Below the pieces are notes generated by a model. It was given only the letters and a program-made list of their open reading frames with translations, did not search any database and was not told the origin of the DNA. A stretch of 64,000 bases of DNA from Salinispora arenicola. Its GTDB lineage: Bacteria > Actinomycetota > Actinomycetes > Mycobacteriales > Micromonosporaceae. This document shows positions 27,890-38,439 of the stretch, in pieces. Numbering within the stretch: the stretch's first letter is position 1; each line of letters opens with the position of its first letter. A program made the translations under genes and the position numbers. Where the stretch lies: the NCBI RefSeq assembly GCF_006716065.1, contig NZ_VFOL01000001.1:2046001-2110000 (forward strand). The letters are read 5' to 3'.

Positions 27890-28348
27890 GTGGACGCGAT
27901 CGATCTGAGCCTCATCGAACTGCTGCGTGGCAACGCCCGCCTCTCGTACGCCGAGCTCGCCCGCCAGGTGGGTCTGTCGGCGCCGGCAGTGCATGAGCGG
28001 GTCGGCAAGCTGGAGTCCAGCGGGGTCATCCGCGCCTATCGGGCCGAGGTCGAACCGGAGAGCATCGGGCTGGGGGTGACGGCGCTCATCGAGATCATCG
28101 AGGAGTCCGCCGCGGACACCGACGACGTGCTGGAGGCATTTCGGGCCATCCCGGAGATCGAGTCCTGCTACTTCATGGCTGGAGTGGAATCGTTCCTGCT
28201 CAAGGCGAGGGTTGGCACGATCGCGGAGCTGGAACAGCTGATCGTCCGGCTGAACCGGACCCCCGGCGTCGCCTCTACCCGCACCGGGATCGCCCTGTCG
28301 ACCAAGTGGGAGAACCGCCCCCAGCCCGTCGGTACGCCGCCAGCCTGA
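27890..28348 (+). CDS. Lrp/AsnC-family transcriptional regulator
   Basis: 152 residues. N-terminal HTH (LLRGNARLSYAELARQVGLSAPAVHERV) and C-terminal RAM domain (about 65-140) with an ELEQLIVRLNRTPGV segment. GTG start. The next gene encodes a Cds1-like cysteine desulfhydrase, so cysteine is a candidate effector, by analogy with CyuR/DecR-type Lrp regulators. The 270 bp between bldC and this gene is A/T-richer than average (near 27,690-27,780) and probably holds divergent promoters; I see no clear consensus. Confidence 0.87.
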   Translation: MDAIDLSLIELLRGNARLSYAELARQVGLSAPAVHERVGKLESSGVIRAYRAEVEPESIGLGVTALIEIIEESAADTDDVLEAFRAIPEIESCYFMAGVESFLLKARVGTIAELEQLIVRLNRTPGVASTRTGIALSTKWENRPQPVGTPPA

Positions 28349-28476
28349 CCTCGGTCTGAGTTCGGTCCCGGTCGGCGCGCGACGGTGACACCGGGTGGCG
28401 GTACCCGCGCCGGCGAGCCCCGGACCCGTACCGGCAGGATCGGGCCGCGTCGACCGGGCTTGCTAGGTTGCTGGAC

Positions 28477-29568
28477 GTGACTCAACTGGATCGGTGCGAC
28501 GACGCTGTTCGGGGGTGGGTGACCGAGGCGATCGCCGCCGTGGAGGCGGACGCCAACCGGTCCGCCGACACCCACCTGCTGCCGTTTCCACTACCCCGGC
28601 GGTGGGGAATCGACCTCTACCTCAAGGACGAGTCGGTGCACCCGACTGGTTCCCTGAAGCACCGGCTGGCCCGGTCACTGTTCTTCTACGGGCTCTGCAA
28701 CGGTTGGATCGGTCCGGACACCACGATCGTGGAGGCCTCCTCAGGGTCGACGGCGGTGTCCGAGGCATACTTCGCCCGGATGCTCGGGTTGCCGTTCATC
28801 GCGGTGATGCCGGCGTCCACCTCGGCGGAAAAGATCGCCAAAATCGAGTTCCAGGAGGGGCGCTGTCACCTGGTGGACGACCCGGCCAAGGCGGTCGTCG
28901 AGGCACGCTGGCTGGCCGAGGACACCGGCGGCCACTTCATGGACCAGTTCACCTATGCCGAGCGGGCCACCGACTGGCGGGGCAACAACAACATCGCCGA
29001 GTCGATCTTCTCGCAGCTCGCTCTGGAACGGCACCCGGTGCCGGCGTGGATCGTGGTCGGTGCCGGCACCGGCGGCACCAGCGCCACCATCGGCCGGTAC
29101 GCGCGCTACCGTCGGCTGCCCACCAAACTCTGCGTGGTGGACCCGGAGAACTCGGCGTTCTACCCGGCCTGGCAGACATCCGACTGGTCGGTGCGCACCG
29201 GCCGCGGCTCCCGAATCGAGGGCATCGGGCGACCGACCGTGGAAGCATCCTTCCTGCCGGCGGTGGTCGACCGGATGGTGCAGGTACCCGACGCCGCCTC
29301 GCTGGCCGCGATGCGGGCTGGCTCCGACGTGCTGGGCCGTCGGGTCGGTGGCTCGACCGGCACCAACCTCTGGGGCGCCTTCGGGCTGATCGCCGGACTG
29401 CTCGCGGCCGGGCAGTCCGGCTCGGTGGTCACCCTGATCTGCGACGCCGGGGACCGCTACGCCGACACCTACTACGCCGACGACTGGGTCAGCGCCCAGG
29501 GGCTCGACCTGTCGCCGCACCTGGCGACCATCGAGCGTTTCCTGGACACCGGCGCCTGGCCGGCCTGA
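28477..29568 (+). CDS. Cds1-like L-cysteine desulfhydrase (PLP, fold type II)
   Basis: 363 residues from the GTG at 28477 (a TTG nine bases earlier is possible). The Schiff-base lysine sits in [14 protein letters not shown], the substrate loop in [12 protein letters not shown], and the phosphate-binding loop in [15 protein letters not shown]. The late part with [14 protein letters not shown] matches the Cds1/Rv3684 type, which degrades cysteine to pyruvate, sulfide and ammonia. Length fits. The Lrp-type gene upstream probably regulates it. Confidence 0.8.
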   Translation: MTQLDRCDDAVRGWVTEAIAAVEADANRSADTHLLPFPLPRRWGIDLYLKDESVHPTGSLKHRLARSLFFYGLCNGWIGPDTTIVEASSGSTAVSEAYFARMLGLPFIAVMPASTSAEKIAKIEFQEGRCHLVDDPAKAVVEARWLAEDTGGHFMDQFTYAERATDWRGNNNIAESIFSQLALERHPVPAWIVVGAGTGGTSATIGRYARYRRLPTKLCVVDPENSAFYPAWQTSDWSVRTGRGSRIEGIGRPTVEASFLPAVVDRMVQVPDAASLAAMRAGSDVLGRRVGGSTGTNLWGAFGLIAGLLAAGQSGSVVTLICDAGDRYADTYYADDWVSAQGLDLSPHLATIERFLDTGAWPA

Positions 29569-29586
29569 CGAGCGCCGCCGGCCAGG

Positions 29587-30996
29587 TCAGTAGGTGCCCG
29601 CGGACGGCCGTCCGCTGAACCGTCGGTCTCCCGACCGCCGTTCTGACCTGCCGTCCGTCGGTCGGCCCGGGTGGCGGCGCTCACCGGAGCGCCCGTGTTC
29701 GCCGCGCCGGTGCCGGTCCGGGAAACGGCGAGCACCGTCCGGCCGGCTGGTGTGTCTGCGCGGCTCGGGCTCGTCCCGAACAGGCACACCGCTCGGTTCC
29801 CGGGCCCCGATCAGCTCGGCCAGCGCGGGATCGCCGGCTCGCACCCGCGTCTGCGCCGGGGCCACACCCGCCTTCTCCAGCATGGCGAGGGTGCCGCGGC
29901 GTTGCTTCGGCAGCGCCAGGGTGGCCACCGCACCGGCCTCACCGGCCCGGGCGGTACGTCCAGCCCGATGCAGGTAGTCCTTCGGGTCCTTCGGCGGGTC
30001 GACGTGCAACACCAGCGAGACACCGTCGACGTGAATGCCCCGGGCGGCCACGTCGGTGGCGACCAGAACGTTCATCCGACCTTCCCGGAACTCGGCCAGG
30101 GTGCGGGTGCGCATCCGTTGGGTCTTGCCGCCGTGCAGACCACCCGCCCGTACCCCGACCGCCGCGAGCTGCTGCACCAGCCGGTCCACGCCGAGCTGGG
30201 TCCGGGCGAAGACCATCGTCCGTCCCTCCCGTGCCGCGATCGACGCGACGACGGAGAACTTGTCGTGCGGTGGGATCAGCAGCAGGTGATGATCCATGGT
30301 CGTCACCGCTGCCGTCGGTGGCGCGGTCGAGTGGGTGACCGGGTCGGTCATGAAGCGCCGTACCAGCGCGTCCACGTCACCGTCCAGGGTGGCCGAGAAG
30401 AGCAGCCGTTGCGCGTCGGCCGGGGTCTTCGCCAGGAGCTCGGTGACCTCGGGCAGGAACCCCATGTCGGCCATCTGGTCCGCTTCGTCCAACACGGTGA
30501 CCTCGATGTCATCGAGGCGGCAGACTCCCCGCTCGATCAGGTCGGCGAGCCGACCCGGTGTGGCCACCAGCACTTCGACGCCGCGCCGCAGGGCGCTGAT
30601 CTGCCGGTCGTACGGCACACCGCCGACCGCGGTCCGCAGGAACACGCCGATCGTCCGGCCGAGCGGGAACAGGGCGTCGCTGACCTGCATGGCCAGCTCG
30701 CGGGTGGGCACCAGCACGAGTGCCCGTGGGTGTCGGGGACGAGCCCGTTCGCCGTCAGCCAGCCGGGCGAGCAGAGGGAGGCCGAACGCCAGTGTCTTGC
30801 CGGAGCCGGTCTGCCCGCGGCCGAGGACGTCCCGACCGGCGAGCGCGTCCGGCATGGTGGCGCGCTGGATTTCGAACGGGGCGGTGATCCCCTGCCGCGC
30901 TAGCGCCCGGACCAGGGGTTGGGGCAGGCCCAGGGCGGCGAAGTCGACGAGGTCGGGGGTGGACTGGGGCAGGTCAGGGTCGAGCGACGTGGTCAA
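29587..30996 (-). CDS. DEAD-box RNA helicase
   Basis: 469 residues. All core motifs are present: Q motif (PFEIQRATMPDALAG), Walker A (GQTGSGKT), DEAD as VTVLDEADQMADMG, SAT in FSATLDG, and HRAGRTAR in the second RecA domain. A basic, Arg-rich and Gly/Pro-rich tail of about 90 residues follows and probably binds RNA. TTG start behind GAAAGG. Likely role is ribosome assembly or RNA turnover. It converges on the Cds1 gene with an 18-bp gap. Confidence 0.9.
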   Translation of the reverse strand: MTTSLDPDLPQSTPDLVDFAALGLPQPLVRALARQGITAPFEIQRATMPDALAGRDVLGRGQTGSGKTLAFGLPLLARLADGERARPRHPRALVLVPTRELAMQVSDALFPLGRTIGVFLRTAVGGVPYDRQISALRRGVEVLVATPGRLADLIERGVCRLDDIEVTVLDEADQMADMGFLPEVTELLAKTPADAQRLLFSATLDGDVDALVRRFMTDPVTHSTAPPTAAVTTMDHHLLLIPPHDKFSVVASIAAREGRTMVFARTQLGVDRLVQQLAAVGVRAGGLHGGKTQRMRTRTLAEFREGRMNVLVATDVAARGIHVDGVSLVLHVDPPKDPKDYLHRAGRTARAGEAGAVATLALPKQRRGTLAMLEKAGVAPAQTRVRAGDPALAELIGAREPSGVPVRDEPEPRRHTSRPDGARRFPDRHRRGEHGRSGERRHPGRPTDGRSERRSGDRRFSGRPSAGTY

Positions 30997-31169
30997 GAAT
31001 GGCCTTTCGAGTGGGGCGCATCTTCGCGTTCGCCGCCGCGACGAAGCGCCGCCCGATCACCCGCAAGACCGCCCATGGGCGCCCGGAGGGCGCACCAGGT
31101 CAGTGTTCCGCCCCAGTCTACGGCGGTGCACGCCGGCGCCGTAGACCAGTCGCGCCGCAGTGGGCGGGC

Positions 31170-32183
31170 TCACCCGCCCGACAGGTTACCGAACAACCCA
31201 TCCAGCGCGTTGTTGGCGATGAGCGCGACCACCACGCCGATCATCACCAGCAGGCCGAGCGACACGGCCAGGGCGACCACCACGCGGGTGTTGCTCGACC
31301 GTTCCTCGGCCGGCGTCTCCGTCCAGCCCTGGGCGAGGATGTGCCCGGTCAGGGATCCCGAGGTCTCCACCGGGTCGGCGGGGAAAGCAACGGTCGACAG
31401 GCCCGACCCGGCACCGTAGAGGCCACTCAGGTCGCCCTCGTACCGGCCTCGGTGACCGGTGCCCGGCCGTTGCTGGTCACCGTTGGCGCGGCTGGCCGGG
31501 AAGATCTGAGTGCGGGCGGACGACGCCGAGGGCGCGGGAACCGAGGCGGTGGGGGCCGTGGACAGGGTTGCTTCGGTGCGCGGTGCGGGGACCGGGCCTG
31601 GTGTGGGGATGATGGCTCGCCCAGCGAGTGGGGGTGGCCCGGAGACGTCTCCCGACGTCATTGGTGGTGGTGGAAACGGGGGCACCGGTGTGGGGCCGGG
31701 TGGCGGAGGTACGGGCGGTGGTGGACCGGGCGGTGCCGGCGGCGGTGGGACAGGACCGGGCGGCTGGGGGCCGGGAGCCGGGGGCGTTGGCGGCGGCCCG
31801 GGTACGGGTGGGACCGGGGCGGGAGCAGGATCCGGAACGAACGGCTCGGGTGGCAGCGCGGGCTCGGGTGGCTGCACCGGCTTGGGCGGCTGCACTGGCT
31901 CGGGTGGCTGCGCCGGCTCGGGTGGTTCGGGGTTGCCCGAGCCCGCCCGGTAGAGCCGGGCCTCCCCCGTCGCCGATCGAATGGCCGCCACCTCGGTGGC
32001 CGACATCCGCCTGGTGCCGGGCACCGACACGCTCGCCCGTGCCGCCCCCGACGCCGGGGCGGGAGCTGATGCCGTGGCCGCCTCAGCGGGGGACGACTGC
32101 GGCCCAGCCTTGCTACCCGGCTCGTCGGCCGTGCCGTCCGGCTGGCGGGCCGGTGGGTCCACCGCGTCGTTCTGCTCGGCCAT
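31170..32183 (-). CDS. Pro-rich single-pass membrane protein, unknown
   Basis: 337 residues. The first 250 or so are low complexity: an acidic Ala/Pro region then PEPVQPPKP-like repeats and long Pro/Val stretches. A short globular part follows, then one TM helix near the C-terminus (VVVALAVSLGLLVMIGVVVALIA). The N-terminus therefore faces the cytoplasm if the protein is tail-anchored. ATG 32183 (MAEQNDAVDPPARQ) is preferred; the upstream frame is open but looks like shadow. No family is recognised. Confidence 0.6.
   Translation of the reverse strand: MAEQNDAVDPPARQPDGTADEPGSKAGPQSSPAEAATASAPAPASGAARASVSVPGTRRMSATEVAAIRSATGEARLYRAGSGNPEPPEPAQPPEPVQPPKPVQPPEPALPPEPFVPDPAPAPVPPVPGPPPTPPAPGPQPPGPVPPPPAPPGPPPPVPPPPGPTPVPPFPPPPMTSGDVSGPPPLAGRAIIPTPGPVPAPRTEATLSTAPTASVPAPSASSARTQIFPASRANGDQQRPGTGHRGRYEGDLSGLYGAGSGLSTVAFPADPVETSGSLTGHILAQGWTETPAEERSSNTRVVVALAVSLGLLVMIGVVVALIANNALDGLFGNLSGG
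31851..31935. repeat. 18-bp minisatellite in Pro-rich coding region
   Basis: Four imperfect copies of an 18-bp unit (for example GGGTGGCTGCGCCGGCTC) encode the PEPxQPP repeats of the membrane protein. The copies differ at only one or two positions, so the region may vary in copy number between strains. Confidence 0.6.
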
Positions 32184-32376
32184 GCTCGCCCTCCGCGCCG
32201 TGCTCGCACCCGGACCCGTGCCACCCGGGCCGAGAAATGCCTGGGTCTCACCGTGCCACATTCCGGCCAGGGGGCACAGCCGGGAGCAGGGGTACCGCGC
32301 CGTTTGTCACGTCATATCGGCTGCCGGTACCGGGTGTGGCGCCGGCAGAGGGACGGCTGCTCCGGCGGTCGCTGGT

Positions 32377-33912
32377 CTACGGCAGGGGTGAGCCGCCGGT
32401 CGCCGTGGGCGTGGTGGGCGCCGGTGAGGTGGGGGCCGCCGAGGTCGAGGCCGGGGCAGAAGTGGCGGGTGGTGGTGTGCCGGTCGGGGTCGTGGTGGGA
32501 GTGCTGGTGGGGGACGGGGTGGGCGATGGTGTGCTGGTGGGGGACGGGGTGGGCGATGGTGTGCCGGTCGGGGTCGTGGTGGGCGACGGGGTGCCCGTGG
32601 CCGAGGGGGACGGCGTCGCCGAGGGAGGTGGCGTCGGTTTCGGGGTGGTCGACGGTGTTGGTGTGGGAGTGGCCGACGCGGTGGGCGTGGGCGTGGGAGT
32701 GGTCGGGATGGGGACCCCGTTGACCACCCGCGTCGCGGCGTAGAGGCGCGACCAGGTCACAGTTGAGATCTTGACCACGTCGCCACTGCGCGGGGCATGC
32801 ACCATGCGCCCGCGGCCGATGTACATGCCCATGTGGTGGATGCTCGTCCAACTCGAGCCGGAGGCGAAGAAGAGTAGGTCGCCGGGCAGGAGGCCGGTCC
32901 GGGCCACGGTGCGACTCCGGGTCGCGTAGTACTGGTCGCGGGAGACCCGGGGCAGGGCGCGGTAGCCGGCCGATCGGTAGGCGGCCCAGACCAGGCCGGA
33001 GCAGTCGAACCGGTCCGGTCCCTCGGCCGCCCACAGGTACGGATCGCCGAGCTGGGCCAGCGCGTACGCGACCGCCTTGCGGGCGGTGGGGTGGGCGGTG
33101 AGACCGTTCGCCGTCTCGTTGGCGACCCACTGCGCGCCGAGCGCCTGCTCCGCTGCCTCCTGCTGGCGCTCCAGCTCGAGCAACTGTGCGGCGTTGTCCC
33201 GCCGGAGAGTGGCGAGCGTCGCCTCCTCGCCGCGCAGCGCCTGCTCCGTGGTCGAGTAGGCGGTGTCGACGGAGCGCACCCGGGCCTGTGCCGCGGCCAT
33301 CGCCTGTTGCGCGACCTGTTCGCTGGTGCGGGCACGGTTGAACTCTCGGGCCGCGGCGGTGGTCTCTCCGCCCGTGACCTTCTCTCCCCGGGTGATCCCG
33401 GAAATCTCGTTCAGGTCCTGGAGGTCGGTGGCGAACGGCGCGGGCGGCAACGCCGCGGCGGCCTTGATCGCGTCGGCGACCGCGGAATCGGCCCGTTCCT
33501 GCGCTCTGGCCAGCACTGCCTGGGCCCGGTTCAGATCCTGCTCGGCGGCGGTGAGCTGCGTCTGCGCTTCGGTGCGTTGCTGCTTGAGCAGGAGTAGTTC
33601 GTCGCTCAGCTGGCCGACGCGCGCCTCGGCCGCGTAGATCTTGGCAGCGAGCGGCCCGTTGACGAGGTTGGTGGCCGGCGGCGGGGAGGACGGGGTGAGT
33701 GATGCGCCGCCGGGCAGGCTCAGCGGGCCGGACACGATCGGGCGGGCGCCGGTGTCGGGCACGGTGCTGGGTAGCGGCGGATCGGCGTGGGCCGGCGCGC
33801 TGAGCGCGGCGGCGGCGATGGCACCCAGCAACGCGGACCAGAGCTTCGGGCGGAGCACCGGCGAGATCACCGGGCTTCGTCGAGGTCGTCGTCCGTACTC
33901 GCTGTCGCCCAT
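32377..33912 (-). CDS. secreted NlpC/P60 peptidoglycan endopeptidase with PT-rich tail
   Basis: 511 residues. Signal peptide at about 18-45 ([16 protein letters not shown]). A coiled coil spans about 75-260. The NlpC/P60 domain lies at about 285-400 with catalytic Cys304 in [11 protein letters not shown] and His in [12 protein letters not shown] Pro/Thr/Ser tail of about 100 residues completes it. The RipA-like coiled coil plus P60 layout points to cleavage of peptidoglycan stems during growth or division. ATG at 33912 is chosen because the signal peptide follows; the frame stays open upstream. Confidence 0.85.
   Translation of the reverse strand: MGDSEYGRRPRRSPVISPVLRPKLWSALLGAIAAAALSAPAHADPPLPSTVPDTGARPIVSGPLSLPGGASLTPSSPPPATNLVNGPLAAKIYAAEARVGQLSDELLLLKQQRTEAQTQLTAAEQDLNRAQAVLARAQERADSAVADAIKAAAALPPAPFATDLQDLNEISGITRGEKVTGGETTAAAREFNRARTSEQVAQQAMAAAQARVRSVDTAYSTTEQALRGEEATLATLRRDNAAQLLELERQQEAAEQALGAQWVANETANGLTAHPTARKAVAYALAQLGDPYLWAAEGPDRFDCSGLVWAAYRSAGYRALPRVSRDQYYATRSRTVARTGLLPGDLLFFASGSSWTSIHHMGMYIGRGRMVHAPRSGDVVKISTVTWSRLYAATRVVNGVPIPTTPTPTPTASATPTPTPSTTPKPTPPPSATPSPSATGTPSPTTTPTGTPSPTPSPTSTPSPTPSPTSTPTTTPTGTPPPATSAPASTSAAPTSPAPTTPTATGGSPLP
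32501..32560. repeat. exact 30-bp tandem duplication in the NlpC/P60 tail
   Basis: Positions 32501-32530 and 32531-32560 are identical 30-bp units, starting GTGCTGGTGGGGGACGG, followed by diverged copies. They encode the [14 protein letters not shown] tail. Slippage would change tail length in frame. Confidence 0.75.
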
Positions 33913-34180
33913 TCCGCTCCCTGCTCGGCATCGATTACGTGCATCGTGTGCACGGCGTCCGGACGCTACCAGTGGTGTGCCGTGTCCGGCCCCACCCTGT
34001 CCTACCGCACGCGGAAAGCGATGTCGATGTATTGCCGGGTTACGACTGGCTGAGAATTCGGGGCAACGGGCGGTCGGGGACGCGGTGAGGTGCGTCGCGA
34101 CCCGCCGACCGCGCTGACCGCGGGCTCGCCGGCCCACGTAGGCTCGACCGGAACCGCAGGCGGAAGGGACGTGGCTGCAG

Positions 34181-35350
34181 ATGGACGCCGGACTCAAGCG
34201 CGAGCTCGAAGCGAAGGTGTACGCCGGCGAGCGGCTGACCCGCGCGGACGGGATCGCCCTCTACGAGAGCGACGACCTGACCTGGTTGGGCCGGCTCGCG
34301 CACCACCGGCGTACCGAGTTGGCCGGCGACCGGGTGATGTTCAACGTCAACCGGCACCTGAACCTGACCAACGTCTGCAGCGCAAGTTGTGCGTACTGCT
34401 CGTTCCAGCGCAAGCCGGGGGAGAAGGACGCGTACACGATGCGGATCGACGAGGCGGTCCGCAAGGCCAAGGAGATGGAGGACGAGCAGCTCACCGAGCT
34501 GCACATCGTCAACGGCCTGCACCCCACCCTGCCGTGGCGGTACTACCCGAAGGTGCTCCGTGAGCTGAAGGCGGCCCTGCCGAACGTGCGACTCAAGGCG
34601 TTCACCGCGACCGAGGTGCAGTGGTTCGAGAAGATCAGCGGCCTGAGCGCCGACGAGATCCTCGACGAGTTGATGGACGCCGGCCTGGAGTCGTTGACCG
34701 GCGGCGGTGCGGAGATCTTCGACTGGGAGGTCCGGCAGCACATCGTCGACCACGCCTGCCACTGGGAGGACTGGTCGCGCATCCACCGGCTGGCGCACGG
34801 CAAGGGAATGAGGACGCCGTCGACCATGCTCTACGGCCACATCGAGGAGCCCCGGCACCGTGTCGACCACGTGCTGCGGCTGCGCGAGCTGCAGGACGAG
34901 ACGAACGGCTTCGCGGTCTTCATCCCGCTGCGCTACCAGCACGACTTCGTCGACTCGGCAGACGGCAAGATCCGTAACCGGATCCAGGCGCGCACGACGA
35001 TGGCCTCGCCGGCGGAGTCGCTGAAGACCTTCGCGGTGTCCCGGCTGCTCTTCGACAACGTCCCGCACGTCAAGTGCTTCTGGGTGATGCACGGACTCTC
35101 GGTCGCCCAGCTGTCGCTGAACTTCGGTGTGGACGACCTGGACGGCTCGGTGGTGGAATACAAGATCACGCATGACGCGGACTCGTACGGCACCCCGAAC
35201 ACCATGCACCGGGCCGACCTGCTGAACCTGATCTGGGACGCCGGCTTCCGCCCGGTCGAACGCAACACCCGGTACGAGGTGGTGCGCGAGTACGACGCCG
35301 CGCCCTCGCTCGCCGAGCGCCGCGCCGAGCCACAGCAGGTCTGGGCCTGA
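34181..35350 (+). CDS. mqnE: aminofutalosine synthase (radical SAM, MqnE)
   Basis: 389 residues. CSASCAYC gives the radical-SAM CxxxCxxC cluster at Cys66, Cys70 and Cys73, followed by a TIM-barrel with HIVNGLHP and [11 protein letters not shown]. The family is the CofH/MqnC/MqnE group; the close YCSFQRKPG and TMRIDEAV context fits MqnE, which joins the chorismate-derived enol to SAM to give 6-amino-6-deoxyfutalosine. It uses the product of MqnA, encoded 24 kb downstream. ATG start. The 268 bp upstream, shared with the divergent NlpC/P60 gene, holds only presumptive promoters. Confidence 0.9.
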   Translation: MDAGLKRELEAKVYAGERLTRADGIALYESDDLTWLGRLAHHRRTELAGDRVMFNVNRHLNLTNVCSASCAYCSFQRKPGEKDAYTMRIDEAVRKAKEMEDEQLTELHIVNGLHPTLPWRYYPKVLRELKAALPNVRLKAFTATEVQWFEKISGLSADEILDELMDAGLESLTGGGAEIFDWEVRQHIVDHACHWEDWSRIHRLAHGKGMRTPSTMLYGHIEEPRHRVDHVLRLRELQDETNGFAVFIPLRYQHDFVDSADGKIRNRIQARTTMASPAESLKTFAVSRLLFDNVPHVKCFWVMHGLSVAQLSLNFGVDDLDGSVVEYKITHDADSYGTPNTMHRADLLNLIWDAGFRPVERNTRYEVVREYDAAPSLAERRAEPQQVWA

Positions 35351-35496
35351 CCGGGACCGGCTGGGCCCCACCGCGGCTGGTCCGCGGTCGAAGGCCGGTC
35401 GGCGACCGTCGGCTCGGCGAGTCATCGCGCCGGTCGGCGACCGTCGGCTTGCCCAGCGATCGTGCCGGTCGGCGGTTCGCGTAGTCTCGTAGGGCC

Positions 35497-35919
35497 ATGA
35501 CCGAGCAGCGCAGTGGATTTCCCCGGCGGGACGCCGAGGGGCGCGTGCTGACCCTGGGCGACCTGCTCGGGGTGAGCCTGGCCGGCTGGGTTGTCGGGGT
35601 GCTCGCGTTGGTGCTCCTGGACTGGGTCGTCACCTCGTTCGGTTCGGGGGAGTTCGGCCGGGCCAACGGGTGGCTGGCGGTGATCCTGCCGGCCTGGCTC
35701 TACTGGGAGGACTTCCGCGCGTGGGAGTTCGGCGCCGCCCGGGTGGTGGCGGGCCTGGTTGCCGGTGGTGCGGGGCTGATCGCCGGTCTGGCGGCGGCTG
35801 GCCTGGCCGCTGGTCTGCCGCCGCTGGTGTCGGGCGGGCTGGGCGCACTGGCCTTCACCCTGGCTTTCGCGGTGGTGTGGTTCCACGGCGTGCGGTGGCT
35901 CGCCCGGCGGACGGGCTGA
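35497..35919 (+). CDS. small polytopic membrane protein, unknown
   Basis: 140 residues with about four membrane helices: GVSLAGWVVGVLALVLLDWVV, WLAVILPAWLYWEDF, the Ala/Gly-rich VVAGLVAGGAGLIAGLAAAG and LGALAFTLAFAVVWFHGV. The N-terminus is hydrophilic (MTEQRSGFPRRDAEG). Conserved-looking but no named family is recognised. The next gene follows after 35 bp, so they may form a pair near mqnE. Confidence 0.65.
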   Translation: MTEQRSGFPRRDAEGRVLTLGDLLGVSLAGWVVGVLALVLLDWVVTSFGSGEFGRANGWLAVILPAWLYWEDFRAWEFGAARVVAGLVAGGAGLIAGLAAAGLAAGLPPLVSGGLGALAFTLAFAVVWFHGVRWLARRTG

Positions 35920-35954
35920 GGCCGCCCGCCGAGGGCGGAGAACGGAGTTCGGAA

Positions 35955-36248
35955 TTGAGCGCGGCGGTCAAGTACACCCTGGGCCGGATCGGGCTGTTCG
36001 TCGCGGTGCTGGCGGCCCTCTGGTTCGTGGAGTTGAATCTCTTCCTCAAGCTGATGGTGGCGTTGGTCTTCTCGGCAGCCGCCTCGTTCTTCCTGTTGCG
36101 TCCGTGGCGGGACGAGATGGCCGAGGAGATGGCCGCCGCCGCCGAGCGGCGTCGGGTCGAGAAGGAACGGCTGCGCTCGGCGCTGGCCGGTGAGGACACC
36201 GCCGGGGACGACTCCGACGGCCGGGGTGGCGACGCACCGAAGTCCTGA
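35955..36248 (+). CDS. DUF4229-like small membrane protein
   Basis: 97 residues. Two TM helices (TLGRIGLFVAVLAALWFV and FLKLMVALVFSAAASFFLL) are followed by RPWRDEMAEEM and a charged helical tail, the DUF4229 pattern of actinobacteria. The function is unknown. TTG at 35955 is taken as start because similarity begins with SAAVKYTLGR; the preceding frame overlaps the previous gene in another phase. Confidence 0.7.
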   Translation: MSAAVKYTLGRIGLFVAVLAALWFVELNLFLKLMVALVFSAAASFFLLRPWRDEMAEEMAAAAERRRVEKERLRSALAGEDTAGDDSDGRGGDAPKS

Positions 36249-36462
36249 TCCTCGGCGCCAGGTGCGCGCATCGCCCCAGCTAGTCACCGCCTGGTTGTAG
36301 ATTTTTGCCGCCCTTGGTTGCATGCGGGGAAACTGCTGCCGGCGTGACGAGCTAGCTGGCATGGAATTAGACATGGATACATGTTGATATGATCATGCGG
36401 TCGGTGGTGGAGTGTGCTGCACCAAGCGGGAAAGATCTCCCGCGCCCGTCAGGAGGTTGTCC

Positions 36463-38349
36463 ATGGCCTTCCGCACCCCCACCCTTCGCCGCCGCCTCGC
36501 GCTCACCATCGCCGCGGGGTTCGGCCTGCTCACCTTCGCCGCGGCACCGGCAGCCGCGAAACCCGTACCGGGCCCCACCGATGAGCAGGCGGTTGTCCAG
36601 TACCGGGTGCTCGGCCCGCGTACGGTGGCCGACCGCAGCGCGGTCGCCCGCACCGGTGCCTCGATCGACTACTCCGAGCACGGCGTTCTACACGTCTCCG
36701 CCACCAGCACCGAGGCCACCGCGATCACCCGGCTGGGCTTCCAACTGGAGGAGGTCCCGGCGCAGTCCGCCGACCACCACGGCCACGCGCACGCCGACGA
36801 AGATGTCGGCCTGTTCGACTTCCCGCCCGCCGACTCCGACTACCACAACTACGCCGAGCTGACAGCGGTGGTGAACCAGGTGGTGGCGGACCACCCGTCC
36901 ATCGCGCAAAAGATCAGCATCGGCACCTCGTACGAGGGTCGGGACCTGATGGCGGTGAAGATCTCCGACAACGTCGGGACCGACGAGGACGAACCGGAGA
37001 TCCTCTTCAACTCGCAGCAGCACGCCCGCGAGCACCTGACCGTGGAGATGGCGATCTACCTGCTCCACCTCTTCACCGACAACTACGGCAGTGACTCCCG
37101 GGTCACCAGCGTCGTCAACAGCCGGGAACTGTGGATCGTGCCGACCGTCAACCCAGACGGCAGCGAGTACGACATCGCCACCGGCTCGTACCGGTCGTGG
37201 CGCAAGAACCGGCAGCCGAACAGCGGTTCGTCGTGGGTCGGTACCGACCTGAACCGCAACTGGGACTACCTGTGGGGCTGCTGCGGCGGTTCCTCCGGCT
37301 CCCCCTCGTCGAACACCTATCGGGGTCCGTCGGCCTTCTCCGCGCCGGAGACCGACGCGGTGCGCGACTTCGTCGACGGTCGCGTCGTGGACGGAGTCCA
37401 GCAGATCAAGGCCAACATCGACTTCCACACCTACTCCGAGCTGGTGCTCTGGCCGTTCGGCTACACCTACAGCAACACCGCCCCCGGAATGACGGCCGAC
37501 CAGTACAACACCTTCGCCACCATCGGCCAGCAGATGGCGGCCACCAACGGCTACACCCCGCAGCAGTCCAGCGACCTCTACATCACCGACGGCAGCAGCA
37601 TCGACTGGATGTGGGGACAGCACGGGATCTGGGCGTACACCTTCGAGCTGTACCCCGGCTCCGCCTCGGGCGGTGGCTTCTACCCGCCCGACGAGGTCAT
37701 CCCGGCAGAGACCGCCCGTAACCGCGACGCCGTGCTGCTTCTCTCCGAATACGCCGACTGCCCGTACCGGGCGATCGGCAAGGAGGAGCAGTACTGCGGT
37801 GACGGTGGCGGGACCACGGTCTGGGCGGACAACTTCGAGACCGCGACCGGCTGGACGATCGACCCCAACGGCACCGACACCGCCACCACCGGCCAGTGGG
37901 AGCGGGGCGCCGCCCAGTCGACCAGCTACTCCGGCGCCAAGCAGCTCACCCCGTACGCCGGCAGCAACGACCTGGTCACCGGCCGGCTGGCCGGCTCCTC
38001 GGTGGGCTCACACGACATCGACGGCGGCGTGACCAGCGCCCGGTCTCCGGCGGTGTCCCTGCCGTCGAGCGGCACGCTGACCCTGTCACTGGCCTGGTAC
38101 CTGGCGCACTACTCGAACGCGTCCTCCGCGGACTACTTCCGCGTCAGTGTCGTGCACAGCGGCGGCACCACCACCCTGCTCGACCAGGCCGGCGCGGCAA
38201 CCAACCGCAGCGCCTCCTGGTCAGTGGCCAGCCTCGACCTGACGCCGTACGCCGGCCAGTCGATCCAGATCCAGGTCGAAGCGGCAGACGCCGCCGGCGG
38301 CAGCCTCGTCGAGGCGGCAGTCGACAACGTCACCATCACCGCCTCCTGA
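36463..38349 (+). CDS. secreted M14 zinc carboxypeptidase with C-terminal adhesion/binding module
   Basis: 628 residues. A Sec signal spans 1-36 ([21 protein letters not shown]). A propeptide-like region runs to about 125. The M14 domain (about 130-445) has the zinc ligands in [12 protein letters not shown] and in DFHTYSEL, and the catalytic Glu in YTFELYP. A 170-residue beta-rich module ([20 protein letters not shown] to VDNVTITAS) follows, probably for substrate or surface binding. ATG at 36463 sits behind a perfect AGGAGG. The 214 bp upstream is A/T-rich and includes the hairpin GCGGGA-N6-TCCCGC near the start. Confidence 0.88.
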   Translation: MAFRTPTLRRRLALTIAAGFGLLTFAAAPAAAKPVPGPTDEQAVVQYRVLGPRTVADRSAVARTGASIDYSEHGVLHVSATSTEATAITRLGFQLEEVPAQSADHHGHAHADEDVGLFDFPPADSDYHNYAELTAVVNQVVADHPSIAQKISIGTSYEGRDLMAVKISDNVGTDEDEPEILFNSQQHAREHLTVEMAIYLLHLFTDNYGSDSRVTSVVNSRELWIVPTVNPDGSEYDIATGSYRSWRKNRQPNSGSSWVGTDLNRNWDYLWGCCGGSSGSPSSNTYRGPSAFSAPETDAVRDFVDGRVVDGVQQIKANIDFHTYSELVLWPFGYTYSNTAPGMTADQYNTFATIGQQMAATNGYTPQQSSDLYITDGSSIDWMWGQHGIWAYTFELYPGSASGGGFYPPDEVIPAETARNRDAVLLLSEYADCPYRAIGKEEQYCGDGGGTTVWADNFETATGWTIDPNGTDTATTGQWERGAAQSTSYSGAKQLTPYAGSNDLVTGRLAGSSVGSHDIDGGVTSARSPAVSLPSSGTLTLSLAWYLAHYSNASSADYFRVSVVHSGGTTTLLDQAGAATNRSASWSVASLDLTPYAGQSIQIQVEAADAAGGSLVEAAVDNVTITAS

Positions 38350-38354
38350 ACCTC

Positions 38355-38383
38355 GGTGGGGGCCCGGCACCCGGGCCCCCACC
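38355..38383. terminator. strong hairpin terminator after the carboxypeptidase gene
   Basis: GGTGGGGGCCCGG (38355-38367) pairs fully with CCGGGCCCCCACC (38371-38383) around a 3-nt loop, 5 bases after the stop codon. It insulates the following riboswitch from read-through. Confidence 0.8.
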
Positions 38384-38439
38384 CCGGCAACGCCCGTCAC
38401 ACGCCGCTGGCCAGCCCCGAACCCCTGCCGGACCGTGCG

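Noticed and set aside
33913..34180. Possible c-di-AMP (ydaO) riboswitch upstream of the NlpC/P60 gene
   Set aside because: Such riboswitches are common before actinobacterial wall hydrolases, but I could not find the conserved aptamer segments in this gap.
34865..35425. Frames antisense to mqnE
   Set aside because: Shadows of a well-supported radical-SAM gene.
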